Below are positions 1-7,124 of a stretch of DNA of 10,408 nt, in pieces (within the stretch, counting starts at the first letter, position 1; each line of letters starts with the position of its first letter). Origin of the DNA: Spirochaetia bacterium. GTDB lineage: Bacteria; Spirochaetota; Spirochaetia; DTKZ01. Below the pieces are notes generated by a model, which was not told the origin of the DNA, made no database searches, and saw only the letters and a program-made list of their open reading frames with translations. The stretch is taken from the NCBI GenBank assembly GCA_031270615.1, contig JAISXE010000011.1, positions 1 through 10,408 of the forward strand. Reading direction: 5' to 3'. The translations under genes and the position numbers were made by a program.

Positions 1-292
1 TTTTGGGGGCGGGAGTTCCACGCCCTTTGGCAGCCGTTCGGGGAATGTTTTGACGAAACTGACTTCTATTTTGGGCGCTATTTTTCTTTTGACTTCCCTG
101 GGGCTGTCCTGGATAAAGACTTCCGGCGACGTGGGGGATGTCGCGGGCGCGGCGGCGGCGGTGCGGCAGGAAAACCCCGCAGGCGCGGTTGACTGGTGGA
201 CGGCTGGCGAGGCTTCCCCGGCGGACGATGCCGAGGCCTTAGGCCCAGGGGTTCCTCCGGGTGCGGACGCGCCTTCCAGTACGCCGAGATAA
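1..292 (+). CDS. secG: Preprotein translocase subunit SecG, 3' part (5' end outside window)
   Basis: SecG is the small membrane subunit of the SecYEG channel that exports unfolded proteins across the inner membrane. The frame is open from base 2 (base 1 belongs to the previous codon) and stops with TAA at 290-292, giving 96 visible residues. The first residues, FGGGSSTPFGSRSGNVLTK, match the conserved glycine/serine-rich loop of SecG, and a hydrophobic segment follows (about visible residues 17-37), which would be the second transmembrane helix. A tail of about 60 residues rich in Ala, Pro, Gly and Asp follows and looks like a low-complexity extension. A TTG at 50 could start a shorter frame but would cut the conserved loop, so the gene is read as entering from the left. 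The next gene starts 10 nt downstream in the same frame. Confidence 0.86.
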   Translation, partial: FGGGSSTPFGSRSGNVLTKLTSILGAIFLLTSLGLSWIKTSGDVGDVAGAAAAVRQENPAGAVDWWTAGEASPADDAEALGPGVPPGADAPSSTPR

Positions 293-301
293 GCAAATCC
301 A

Positions 302-775
302 ATGCTGCTGCAGGATATTTTTACGGTTTCGCGCATAAAATTTGGGCTGGAGGCCGGGGACAAAGACGAGGTTTTTGAGGAAATCGTGGATGTCCTTGTG
401 CGCGGTTACGATATCCCAAACCGCGGGGAGATTCTTTCCACGATCCACGACCGCGAGCTGAAGATGTCAACGGGCATCAAAACGGGGATCGCCCTTCCGC
501 ACGGAAAGGCGGCGGGGCTTTCGGGAATCTTTGGCGCGCTGGGGGTGTCGGAAGGCGGCATCGACTATGACGCCCTGGACGGGGAGCCGGTTTTTTTGGT
601 GATTCTTCTGGTTTCCGGGATGGAAAACTCGGAAATGCATCTGAAAATCCTGAAAAAAATAGCGACGCTTCTGGAGAATCCTTCTTTCTTTGCGGATATG
701 AGGAAGGCCGGCAGTGCGGAGAAGGCTTTTTCCGTTCTGAAGGGCTATGAGAACGAGATGGAAAAGCGGGAATAG
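302..775 (+). CDS. PTS EIIA type-2 (fructose/mannitol/PtsN-like) domain protein
   Basis: A 157-residue single-domain protein of the PTS EIIA type-2 family, which accepts phosphate on a histidine from HPr or NPr. The active-site signature is STGIKTGIALPHGK, with His67 as the predicted phosphorylation site. The C-terminal half (PVFLVILLVSGMENSEMHLKI, less its last residue, then a helix with LLENPSFF) matches the rest of the fold. Length is normal for PtsN-type stand-alone EIIA proteins. No EIIB or EIIC lies in the window, so a regulatory role is more likely than sugar transport, but that is inference. The ATG lies 10 nt after secG with only a weak GAG-type ribosome site, and the stop is 2 nt before the first ATPase gene, so cotranscription with both neighbours is likely. 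A PtsN-like regulator and the EIIA part of a split sugar transporter cannot be separated from sequence alone. Confidence 0.9.
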   Translation: MLLQDIFTVSRIKFGLEAGDKDEVFEEIVDVLVRGYDIPNRGEILSTIHDRELKMSTGIKTGIALPHGKAAGLSGIFGALGVSEGGIDYDALDGEPVFLVILLVSGMENSEMHLKILKKIATLLENPSFFADMRKAGSAEKAFSVLKGYENEMEKRE

Positions 776-777
776 GA

Positions 778-1116
778 ATGAGTGACGCGGATATGCTGAA
801 AAGGATTCTTGAGGCGGAAAACTCTGGCAGGGAGCTTGTGCGGGAGGCCCAGGAAAAGGCGGAGGCCCGCGTGCATGAGGCTTCCGCCGCGCTTCAGGAT
901 GATTTCCGCGCCGCCCGCGAGGGGAGGCTCCGGCAGATTCTTGAGGAGGCGCGGGACCGCGGCAGGGAGCTGCAAGAACTACAGGACCGGAGGCTTGCCG
1001 GATTTGAACGGGCTTTGCGGGAACAAACTGTGTCTTTCGACGACGGCGCGCGCGTGGTGAGGCAAATCCTTAATGCCCCGGCGCGGGCGGGAGAGGGCTT
1101 GAAGTCCGGGTTTTGA
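778..1116 (+). CDS. Small coiled-coil protein, probable V/A-ATPase peripheral stalk subunit G/H
   Basis: A 112-residue soluble protein, rich in Ala, Glu and Arg and lacking hydrophobic segments. Residues from about 5 to 90 have the heptad-like pattern of one long helix (AENSGRELVREAQEKAEARV and onward). This matches the size and character of the G/H (AhaH/NtpF-type) stalk subunits of bacterial and archaeal V/A-ATPases, which pair with subunit E as the stator. Such sequences are poorly conserved, so the assignment rests on composition, length and position: it is the first gene of the ATPase cluster, as in many archaeal and Enterococcus-type operons. It starts 2 nt after the EIIA stop, with a nearby AGG as a modest ribosome site, and ends 3 nt before subunit C. 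A generic coiled-coil protein is the alternative. Confidence 0.62.
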   Translation: MSDADMLKRILEAENSGRELVREAQEKAEARVHEASAALQDDFRAAREGRLRQILEEARDRGRELQELQDRRLAGFERALREQTVSFDDGARVVRQILNAPARAGEGLKSGF

Positions 1117-1119
1117 ATC

Positions 1120-2103
1120 ATGAGCCGTGTGTCAAAATATGCCTTCATCCACGCCAAGATACATGGCCTTATGGCAAAGTCATATTTCGACGAGCGGCTG
1201 CGTTTTCTGGTAAAAATCACGAGCCTGCTTGATTTGTCAAAGACCCTTTTCCCCCGCCAGGAGGCGGAGGCAGCGGAAGGGGAGCTTGTGGCCGATGTGC
1301 AGAGGAAATTCGAGAACTCCGTCATCGACACCCTTGTCCGGGTTTTGGCTTTTTTCCCCAGGCCGCCGGAGCTTCTGGCGCACGCGCTGCACGAATACGA
1401 TTACCGCAACCTTCTTACCCTGCTGAGGGAAAAATTCACGGGCCTTCAGGATATACGCCTGTGGGACACGGGAAGGTACGCCGTGCTGGGGCGCGGCGCG
1501 GAAAAGGATTTTCCGCGCTCGCTTGCCAAAACCCGCTTTGAGAAATACATTGGGCGCATGGACACGACGCCGCTTTCCGAGCTTGAGTTCCAGATTGACC
1601 GGCAATACTACGCGGAGCTTATTGACTGCGTGAATGCCCTGCCCTCAGGCGAAAGGAAGCGCGTCACGCCGCTTGTGCATACGGAGGTCCTGCTGCAAAA
1701 TCTTCTGTGGGCCCTGCGCCTGAAATTTTATTTCGGCAAGAACTTTGACGAGGCCGAAAAATATCTTTTCCCCTTCGGATTTTCCGGCGTGGCGGGCCTG
1801 GCCCGCCGCGTGTTTGAGCTTCCCGCCGATGATCCCAAAGCCTGGGAAGGCCTTGGCCCCGGGAATGTTTTTTCCGCCGGGCGCGATGGCCTTATTGACC
1901 CGGAAGCCATTGAAGGCAGGGCGGGCCTGTATTTCTACAAGAAACTGAGGCGCTTCTTTTATGCCAATCCCTTTACCCTGGCCTCGGTGTACGCCTTTTT
2001 CCGTATCAAGAAATACGAGGCCCGGCTGGTGACAAGCGTTTCGGAAGGGATACGCATGGGAATCAGCTCCCGCGAAATGGAGGAGGCACTGAACATTTCA
2101 TGA
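1120..2103 (+). CDS. atpC: V/A-type ATPase subunit C (AC39/d family)
   Basis: A 327-residue soluble, mostly helical protein of the vATP-synt AC39 family. This subunit is the funnel-shaped socket joining the central shaft (D and F) to the membrane K ring. The N-terminus has the family pattern (SKYAFIHAKIHGLMAKS), followed by repeated three-helix units such as LLAHALHEYDYRNLLTLLRE and a C-terminal FFRIKKYEARLVTSVSEGI, which closely fits the end of subunit C. Length is usual for bacterial and archaeal homologues. The ATG is 3 nt past the preceding stop and has no strong Shine-Dalgarno sequence, so translation may depend on coupling. The TGA stop overlaps the ATG of subunit I in an ATGA. Unusually, this gene precedes I and K instead of lying between E and F. 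Confidence 0.92.
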   Translation: MSRVSKYAFIHAKIHGLMAKSYFDERLRFLVKITSLLDLSKTLFPRQEAEAAEGELVADVQRKFENSVIDTLVRVLAFFPRPPELLAHALHEYDYRNLLTLLREKFTGLQDIRLWDTGRYAVLGRGAEKDFPRSLAKTRFEKYIGRMDTTPLSELEFQIDRQYYAELIDCVNALPSGERKRVTPLVHTEVLLQNLLWALRLKFYFGKNFDEAEKYLFPFGFSGVAGLARRVFELPADDPKAWEGLGPGNVFSAGRDGLIDPEAIEGRAGLYFYKKLRRFFYANPFTLASVYAFFRIKKYEARLVTSVSEGIRMGISSREMEEALNIS

Positions 2104-4106
2104 TTTTTCCGCAAAAAATGAAAAAGCTTGAGCTTCTCATCTTTAAGACGGACATCGATGCGGTTCTGGAGTACCTGGGCAAGGAGGGCTGCTTTCAGGT
2201 TTCCGACCAGGTGGAGGGGAAGCCTTCGGAGCGTTACGCGAAATTCGAGGAACTGTCCCGAAAACTACAGGGGACTATCGCTTTTCTTGGGTCCGCCGAA
2301 GGCGCGGAAAGCGGAAGCGGGGAAAAAACCCCCAGCATGCCGCATGAGGAGGATATCGCGGCGGCCGAGGAGATTTGCCTGCAAACCGCCCCCCTCGTGG
2401 AGCGGGAAAAAAGCCTTCTGGAACGCAGGCAGAAGGCGCGGAACACCCTGGAGGAGGTCGAAAGCTTCCGCAGGCTTGATCTGCCCCTGAGGGATATTGA
2501 ATCGGTTACGTTCCTCGCGTTTCGTTTCGGGTCAATCGATCCTTCGGGCTTTGAGGGGCTGCGGGCCGCCGTGGAAGGGCGCGCTTTTGTCGCGAGGCTG
2601 GACGATTCGGGGAGGATTTTCGCGGTTTCCTCGAAAAAAGGCCGTTTTGCCCTTGATGCGCAGCTCAAAAAGGCGAATTTCCGGGAGGCCGCGATTCCCG
2701 AGGAAATAAAAAACCTGCCCCCCGATGCGGCCGCGGCCCTGGAAAAGGAGTGCGCCGATGCCGGGGAGGCGCTGGCAAACCAAAAAGAGGAAAAAAGGCG
2801 CTTTGCCGCCCGCTGGGGGAAAACCCTGGCGGGGCTTGCGGACAGGATGGCCACGGGCCTTCTTGTCGAGGATCTGAAGACCCATCTGGTGTCAACGGAG
2901 ACGGCCTTCCGGCTTTCCGGCTGGATACCCGCGGAATATGCCAAAAAAACCCAGGCCCGGCTTACGGAGCTTACGCGGGGGCGCATCGCCATCAGAACCT
3001 ATGCGGCGGAAGAGGCGCCGTCGGTCAGGGAAGGGAAGGAGAAGATTCCCGTCAGGCTTGCGCACGGGAAACTCCTCCAGTCGTTTTCCGGCCTGGTTGT
3101 TTCCTATGGGACGCCGCTGTACGGCACCATCGATCCGACGGCCCTGGTGTGCGTTTTTTTTGTCCTGCTGTTTGCCATCATGTTTGGCGACGTGGGGCAG
3201 GGCTTCGTGGGGCTTGCGGCGGGGTTTGCCCTCGCTTCGGGGAGGCCGGCCTTCCTGCGGCCCTGGAAAAAGTTTGCCCCCATTTTCAAGACCGTGGGCT
3301 GCGCCTGCATGGTTACGGGTTTCCTGTACGGTTCGGTTTTTTGCAGCGAGGAACTTCTGGTGGGGCCGACGCGCTTTATCACGGGCCGTCTTTTTGGGCA
3401 TGAGATGGACAGGTTCATAACCCTTCTGCCGAACCACGGCATAGACAGGATTTTCGTGTTTTTCGCTTTTACCCTGGGAGTCGGCGTTATCATCAATTCC
3501 ATCGGGCTGCTTATAAATATTTACAACCGTTTCAGGCTGCGGGATTTCCGCCATGCCGTCTTCGCGAAGACCGGGATTGTGGGCGCGCTTTTCTTCTGGT
3601 ATGCCGTTGTTTTTGCCCTGCGCGCCCTGAGCCTCGGCCTGGGCGAGGCTTTTGGGCTGCGGGACATCCTGTGCATGGCGTTTCCCCTGTTCCTTCTTTT
3701 CTGGGGCGGGCCGCTGTGCCGCCTCCTGGCCCGCAAGCGGCCGCTTTTCACCGAGGGGGTTTTTACTTTTGTGATGGAGGGTTTTGTGGAGGTGATGGAA
3801 ACGCTTTCCTATTTTTTTTCCAATACCCTCAGCTTCCTGCGCGTCGGGGCCTTTGCCATGTCCCACGCGATTTTGAGCCTTATCATTTTTATTCTGGCGG
3901 ACCTGATCGCGGGGGTTCCGGGCGGTTCGGTTTTGCGCGTGCTTGTCGTTGCGGGCGGGAACATCCTGATCATCGTTCTGGAGGGGCTTATCGTTTCCAT
4001 CCAGGTTATCCGCCTGCATTATTATGAGTTTTTCTCGAAATTTTTTGCCGAGACGGGAACGGCCTTCAAGCCTTTTGGGCTTCGCGCCCAGAAGGGCGGC
4101 CTTTAA
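2100..4106 (+). CDS. atpI: V/A-type ATPase subunit I (a-subunit homologue, membrane stator)
   Basis: A 668-residue integral membrane protein providing the ion half-channels beside the K ring. Residues 1 to about 335 form a charged cytoplasmic arm containing coiled-coil stretches. The rest has roughly eight membrane segments, beginning after YGTIDPTALVCVFF and FGDVGQG. The essential channel arginine is predicted as Arg581 in SNTLSFLRVGAFAMSHA, and a second conserved arginine as Arg638 in LEGLIVSIQVIRLHYYEFFS. Both contexts match family signatures. The start chosen is the ATG at 2100, which gives the usual MIxPxxMKKLELL opening and overlaps the subunit C stop by 4 nt. A later in-frame ATG at 2118 would remove this opening. 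GGAGGAGG upstream lies a little far away (about 15 nt). Length and domain order are normal, with no sign of damage. Confidence 0.96.
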   Translation: MIFPQKMKKLELLIFKTDIDAVLEYLGKEGCFQVSDQVEGKPSERYAKFEELSRKLQGTIAFLGSAEGAESGSGEKTPSMPHEEDIAAAEEICLQTAPLVEREKSLLERRQKARNTLEEVESFRRLDLPLRDIESVTFLAFRFGSIDPSGFEGLRAAVEGRAFVARLDDSGRIFAVSSKKGRFALDAQLKKANFREAAIPEEIKNLPPDAAAALEKECADAGEALANQKEEKRRFAARWGKTLAGLADRMATGLLVEDLKTHLVSTETAFRLSGWIPAEYAKKTQARLTELTRGRIAIRTYAAEEAPSVREGKEKIPVRLAHGKLLQSFSGLVVSYGTPLYGTIDPTALVCVFFVLLFAIMFGDVGQGFVGLAAGFALASGRPAFLRPWKKFAPIFKTVGCACMVTGFLYGSVFCSEELLVGPTRFITGRLFGHEMDRFITLLPNHGIDRIFVFFAFTLGVGVIINSIGLLINIYNRFRLRDFRHAVFAKTGIVGALFFWYAVVFALRALSLGLGEAFGLRDILCMAFPLFLLFWGGPLCRLLARKRPLFTEGVFTFVMEGFVEVMETLSYFFSNTLSFLRVGAFAMSHAILSLIIFILADLIAGVPGGSVLRVLVVAGGNILIIVLEGLIVSIQVIRLHYYEFFSKFFAETGTAFKPFGLRAQKGGL

Positions 4107-4114
4107 TGAGCATA

Positions 4115-4127
4115 TTTTTTTAGGAGG
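4115..4127 (+). promoter_or_regulatory. U-rich tract plus near-consensus Shine-Dalgarno site for subunit K
   Basis: The 28-nt gap between subunits I and K contains a run of seven T (4115-4121) followed directly by AGGAGG (4122-4127), 7 nt before the ATG at 4135. Among the ATPase genes here this is the closest to the anti-Shine-Dalgarno consensus. It decides the start of K: an in-frame ATG at 4024 lies inside subunit I and lacks such a site. A U-rich leader before the ribosome site recalls the translational enhancer of E. coli atpE (c-subunit), but enhancement here is inferred. Confidence 0.7.
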
Positions 4128-4134
4128 AGTTGCT

Positions 4135-4434
4135 ATGAAAACGAAGATTGTTATCCTTGCGCTTGTGCTGCTTCTTGCCGGCGCTGCGGCGGCTTTTGCG
4201 GCGGAAGAGGCGGCCCCCGCCTCAAACGCGCATTGGCGGTGGATAGCGGCCGCCGCGGCTGTGGGTATGGCCTGCATCGGGGGCGGGGTCGCCGTGGGCC
4301 AGATAGGCGCCGCCGCCATGGGCGCGATGAGCGAAAACCCGGAGCTTTCGGGGAAGGCCCTTCCTTTTGTCGGCCTTGCCGAGGGCATCTGCCTGTGGGG
4401 CTTCCTTGTTGCCATTCTGATTCTTTTTGTATAG
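4135..4434 (+). CDS. atpK: V/A-type ATPase subunit K (proteolipid, c-ring)
   Basis: A 99-residue proteolipid that oligomerises into the rotating ring carrying ions across the membrane. Residues 1-23 form a hydrophobic leader (LALVLLLAGAAAAFA, then AEEAA) that looks like a cleavable signal peptide, as I recall for the Thermus homologue. Residues about 36-66 make the glycine/alanine-rich first helix (CIGGGVAVGQIGAAAMG), a polar loop SENPELSGK follows, and residues about 76-99 make the second helix. The ion-binding carboxylate is predicted as Glu83 in GLAEGICLWGF, and Gln56 in the first helix may assist. It is a single-hairpin proteolipid, not the duplicated four-helix type. The ion carried (H+ or Na+) cannot be settled from sequence. 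Its strong ribosome site fits high copy number. Confidence 0.94.
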   Translation: MKTKIVILALVLLLAGAAAAFAAEEAAPASNAHWRWIAAAAAVGMACIGGGVAVGQIGAAAMGAMSENPELSGKALPFVGLAEGICLWGFLVAILILFV

Positions 4435-4449
4435 ACAAGGTCGGCCTGT

Positions 4450-4755
4450 ATGGACTTTTTTGTCCTGGGGGAAGAGGAAATCATTATCGGCTTTGGCACG
4501 GTGGGCATTCAAGGACGGGTCGTTACGCGGCGGGAGGATGTTCTGGCGGGTTTTGACTATGCCGTGTCCCTGCCCGGCCTGAAGGTGCTTATCATAACGG
4601 AAGAGGCCGCCGCGCTCATGGAAGAAAAGATCACGGCGTGGAACATGTCGGGCGGCTTTCCGCTTGTGGTGGAGGTGCCGGGCATTCAGGGCCGGATGGA
4701 GGGGAAGAAGACCCTGGTGCAGTCCATCCGGGAAGCAGTGGGAATCAGCGTGTAG
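4450..4755 (+). CDS. atpF: V/A-type ATPase subunit F
   Basis: A 101-residue soluble protein matching the ATP-synt F family, the small subunit that binds subunit D in the central rotor shaft and may modulate activity. The N-terminal half gives the family's alpha/beta pattern (FFVLGEEEIIIGFGTVGIQG), followed by a conserved strand KVLIITEEAAALMEEKI and a C-terminal strand and helix (FPLVVEVPGIQG, then a terminal REAVGI). Length is typical. The ATG is 15 nt after subunit K, with AAGG about 9 nt upstream as a modest ribosome site, and the stop is 8 nt before subunit E. Here F follows K directly, whereas in the usual order it comes after E and C. Confidence 0.89.
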   Translation: MDFFVLGEEEIIIGFGTVGIQGRVVTRREDVLAGFDYAVSLPGLKVLIITEEAAALMEEKITAWNMSGGFPLVVEVPGIQGRMEGKKTLVQSIREAVGISV

Positions 4756-4763
4756 GTGCATGT

Positions 4764-5363
4764 ATGGAAGAGGTAAGATCGAGCGAGGCGCTTGAAAAGG
4801 AAGTGCTGGAAGACGCCCGCAGGAAGGCGGAAAAAATCCTGAAAAACGCGGCCCTTCAGATCGCGAGCCTGGAACAGGAATGGAAGGAAAAAAAGGAATC
4901 CGGGATCGCGCTTTTGAATGCGGAGGCCGGGGCGAAGGCGGCTTTGCGGGAAAAGGAAATGGACGCGGCCTTTCCCCTGGAGGCCCAGAGGCGGAAGCTG
5001 AAATTCATGGATGGCATATTCGAGAAATTCCTTTCGGATTTTTTTGAAAACCTGGGCGCCGAGGATCTGGCGCGCGTCCTTGAGGAAAGGGGAAGGCGGT
5101 TTGCGGCTTTTTTGAATGGCAAGACCTCCGGCCTCAGCGCCGGTTATGCCGGCCTTCCGTTTGAGGCCGCCCGGAGGATTGCCAGGTCCCTTTTGGGAAG
5201 CGGCGCCCCCGATCCCGTCGTCGGGGAGGGGTTTCGGGGCCTTGTTTTTACGGGGCCGCAGGGCGCGTACCGCTACCGCCTTACGGTGGAAGAAATCGCC
5301 GAAGAGCTGCGGGAGTATCACAGGGGGCCTATTATGGATGCCCTGTGGAAGGAACGGGACTGA
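4764..5363 (+). CDS. atpE: V/A-type ATPase subunit E (peripheral stalk)
   Basis: A 199-residue protein with the two-part layout of subunit E: residues about 1-80 form a charged helical coiled coil (LEKEVLEDARRKAEKILKN), which would pair with the G/H subunit, and the rest forms a globular domain that contacts the top of the A3B3 head. The C-terminal YRLTVEEIAEELREY resembles the end of family members. Overall conservation is weak, so context carries much of the call: it sits between F and A. The ATG at 4764 is chosen because it lies 8 nt past the F stop with AGG at 4754-4756. A longer in-frame start at 4638 would overlap F by over 100 nt and add a Gly/Pro-rich stretch unlike the family. The stop is 3 nt before subunit A. 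Confidence 0.8.
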   Translation: MEEVRSSEALEKEVLEDARRKAEKILKNAALQIASLEQEWKEKKESGIALLNAEAGAKAALREKEMDAAFPLEAQRRKLKFMDGIFEKFLSDFFENLGAEDLARVLEERGRRFAAFLNGKTSGLSAGYAGLPFEAARRIARSLLGSGAPDPVVGEGFRGLVFTGPQGAYRYRLTVEEIAEELREYHRGPIMDALWKERD

Positions 5364-5366
5364 TCC

Positions 5367-7124
5367 ATGATCGAAGGAAAGATCGTTAAAATAAACGGGC
5401 CCATCATACAGGCGAGGGGCCTGGAGTCCTGCGGGCTGTATGATGTCGTGGAAGCGGGGCAGGCGAAACTTATTGGGGAAATAATCCGCCTTGAGGGGGA
5501 TACCGCGACAATCCAGATTTACGAGGACAATACGGGCATGAGGATAGGGGAAAAGGTCGTATCCGAGGAGAGGCCCCTTTCGGTGTACCTCGGCCCCGGC
5601 CTTGTGGGATGCATTTACGATGGCATACAGAGGCCCCTGAAAGACCTGTACGGCATTTCCGGCGCGGGCCTGGCGGCGGGCGCCAAGGCTGCGGCCCTTG
5701 ACCTTGAAAAGAAATGGCGCTGGACGCCCGCGCTGAAACCCGGCGACAGGGTGACGCGGGAGGCCCTTCTGGGGACCGTCCAGGAGACGGAGCTTTTGTG
5801 CCACAAGGTTTTCCTTCCCCCCGACAGCGAGGGCGAGGAGGAGCTGGGCTTCGTCGCGCCCGAAGGCGAATACACGGTTGAACAGGCCGTCGCGAGGACC
5901 AGAAGCGGCAGGGACATACGGCTGGCCCACTACTGGCCCGTGCGCAAACCCAGGCCCTACCGGGAAAAGCTCGGAATGTCCGAACCGCTTTTAACCGGCC
6001 AAAGGGTTATCGACGTGTTTTTCCCCCTGTCAAAAGGCGGGACCGCGGCCATTCCCGGAGGCTTCGGCACGGGCAAGACGATGACCCAGCACGCCGTGGC
6101 GAAGTGGTGTGACGCGGACATCATCGTCTACATAGGCTGCGGGGAGCGGGGCAACGAGATGACCGACGTTTTGCGGGAATTCCCCGAAATCAAGGACCCG
6201 CGCACGGGGAGGTCCCTGATGGAGCGCACCATCCTTATCGCCAACACCTCGAACATGCCGGTGTCCGCGCGCGAGGTTTCGATTTACACGGGCGTGACCC
6301 TTGCCGAGTATTACCGCGACATGGGCTGCGGGGTGGCCATCATGGCCGACTCCACTTCGCGCTGGGCCGAGGCCTTGCGCGAGCTTTCCGGCCGCCTTGA
6401 GGAGATGCCCGCGGAAGAGGGCTTTCCCGCGTATCTTCCCACGCGGCTCGCGGAGTTCTACGAGCGCGGCGGCCGCGTTACCACCCTGGAGGGCAAAACC
6501 GGCTCCATCAGCATTATCGGCGCGGTCTCTCCCCCTGGAGGCGATTTTTCCGAGCCGGTTACCCAGCATACCAAAAGGTTCATCCGCTGCTTCTGGGCCT
6601 TGGACAGGGACCTCGCCAACGCCCGGCACTACCCCGCCATTTCCTGGACGGAGTCCTACTCGGAATACGATGAGGAGCTCAAGGGTTGGTGGGAAGGGGT
6701 GAACCCCCACTGGCATACGGCGCGCAGCCAGGCGATGGAGCTTTTGAAGCGCGAAGAGCGCCTGGCCCAAATCGTGAAGCTCATCGGGCCGGACGCCCTG
6801 CCCGACACGCAGAGGCTTGTCCTCCTGGTCGCCGAAATGATTAAAAACGGGTTTTTGCAGCAAAACGCCTTCGATGATATCGACATGTATTCCTCGCCGG
6901 AAAAGCAGGTGCTTATCCTCAAGCTTATCATGGACTTCTATCATCGTGCGCTTGAGATCATCAAGGCGGGGTCCCCTCTTCTGAAAATACGGGAGCTTTC
7001 GTCCCTGAACACGATTGTGCGCCTCAAGAGCCAGGTGGGGAATTCCGACATCGAGGGCATCCGGGAGATTGAAAACCGCATGAACGGGGAACTGGACAAA
7101 CTGGAAAAGGAGTACAGGAAATGA
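5367..7124 (+). CDS. atpA: V/A-type ATPase catalytic subunit A
   Basis: A 585-residue catalytic subunit that hydrolyses or makes ATP in the A3B3 head. After an N-terminal beta-barrel (GKIVKINGPIIQARGL) and the A-specific insertion, the nucleotide domain has a P-loop GGFGTGKT at residues 231-238 (Lys237 and Thr238 for phosphate and Mg), the catalytic Glu260 in GCGERGNEM, and the conserved VAIMADSTSRWAEALREL and LAEFYERGGRV segments. The C-terminal helical domain is complete. The P-loop differs from the more common GPFGSGKT in two positions, but both fit the Walker A rule. The ATG is 3 nt after subunit E with GGAAGGAA just upstream, and the TGA overlaps the ATG of subunit B. Length is normal, and there is no sign of intein or frameshift. 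Confidence 0.98.
   Translation: MIEGKIVKINGPIIQARGLESCGLYDVVEAGQAKLIGEIIRLEGDTATIQIYEDNTGMRIGEKVVSEERPLSVYLGPGLVGCIYDGIQRPLKDLYGISGAGLAAGAKAAALDLEKKWRWTPALKPGDRVTREALLGTVQETELLCHKVFLPPDSEGEEELGFVAPEGEYTVEQAVARTRSGRDIRLAHYWPVRKPRPYREKLGMSEPLLTGQRVIDVFFPLSKGGTAAIPGGFGTGKTMTQHAVAKWCDADIIVYIGCGERGNEMTDVLREFPEIKDPRTGRSLMERTILIANTSNMPVSAREVSIYTGVTLAEYYRDMGCGVAIMADSTSRWAEALRELSGRLEEMPAEEGFPAYLPTRLAEFYERGGRVTTLEGKTGSISIIGAVSPPGGDFSEPVTQHTKRFIRCFWALDRDLANARHYPAISWTESYSEYDEELKGWWEGVNPHWHTARSQAMELLKREERLAQIVKLIGPDALPDTQRLVLLVAEMIKNGFLQQNAFDDIDMYSSPEKQVLILKLIMDFYHRALEIIKAGSPLLKIRELSSLNTIVRLKSQVGNSDIEGIREIENRMNGELDKLEKEYRK

Noticed and set aside
4086..4121. Small GCCC-AGAA-GGGC stem followed by a T run before subunit K, as an attenuator
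   Set aside because: The stem is only 4 bp and the T run is 17 nt away, so it does not have terminator geometry; the T run is better explained as part of the K translation start.
4024..4134. Upstream in-frame start extending subunit K by 37 residues
   Set aside because: It lies inside subunit I, lacks a ribosome site, and would put a charged stretch before the signal-peptide-like leader; the ATG at 4135 has AGGAGG at ideal distance.
2892..4508. Long minus-strand open frame (538 codons) opposite subunits I, K and F
   Set aside because: It is antisense to three strongly supported genes, is Pro/Gln/Lys/Arg-rich without any recognisable domain, and has no ribosome site. It follows from GC-rich codon bias of the + strand.
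4638..4763. Upstream in-frame start extending subunit E by 42 residues
   Set aside because: It would overlap subunit F by over 100 nt, and the added Gly/Pro-rich residues are unlike the family's helical N-terminus.
4686..5930. Minus-strand open frame of 414 codons opposite subunits E and A
   Set aside because: Same reason: antisense to conserved ATPase genes, with low-complexity basic composition and no family match.
6030..6944. Minus-strand open frame of 304 codons opposite subunit A
   Set aside because: Mirror of the highly conserved catalytic domain of A; Gly/Arg/His-rich translation without domain features.
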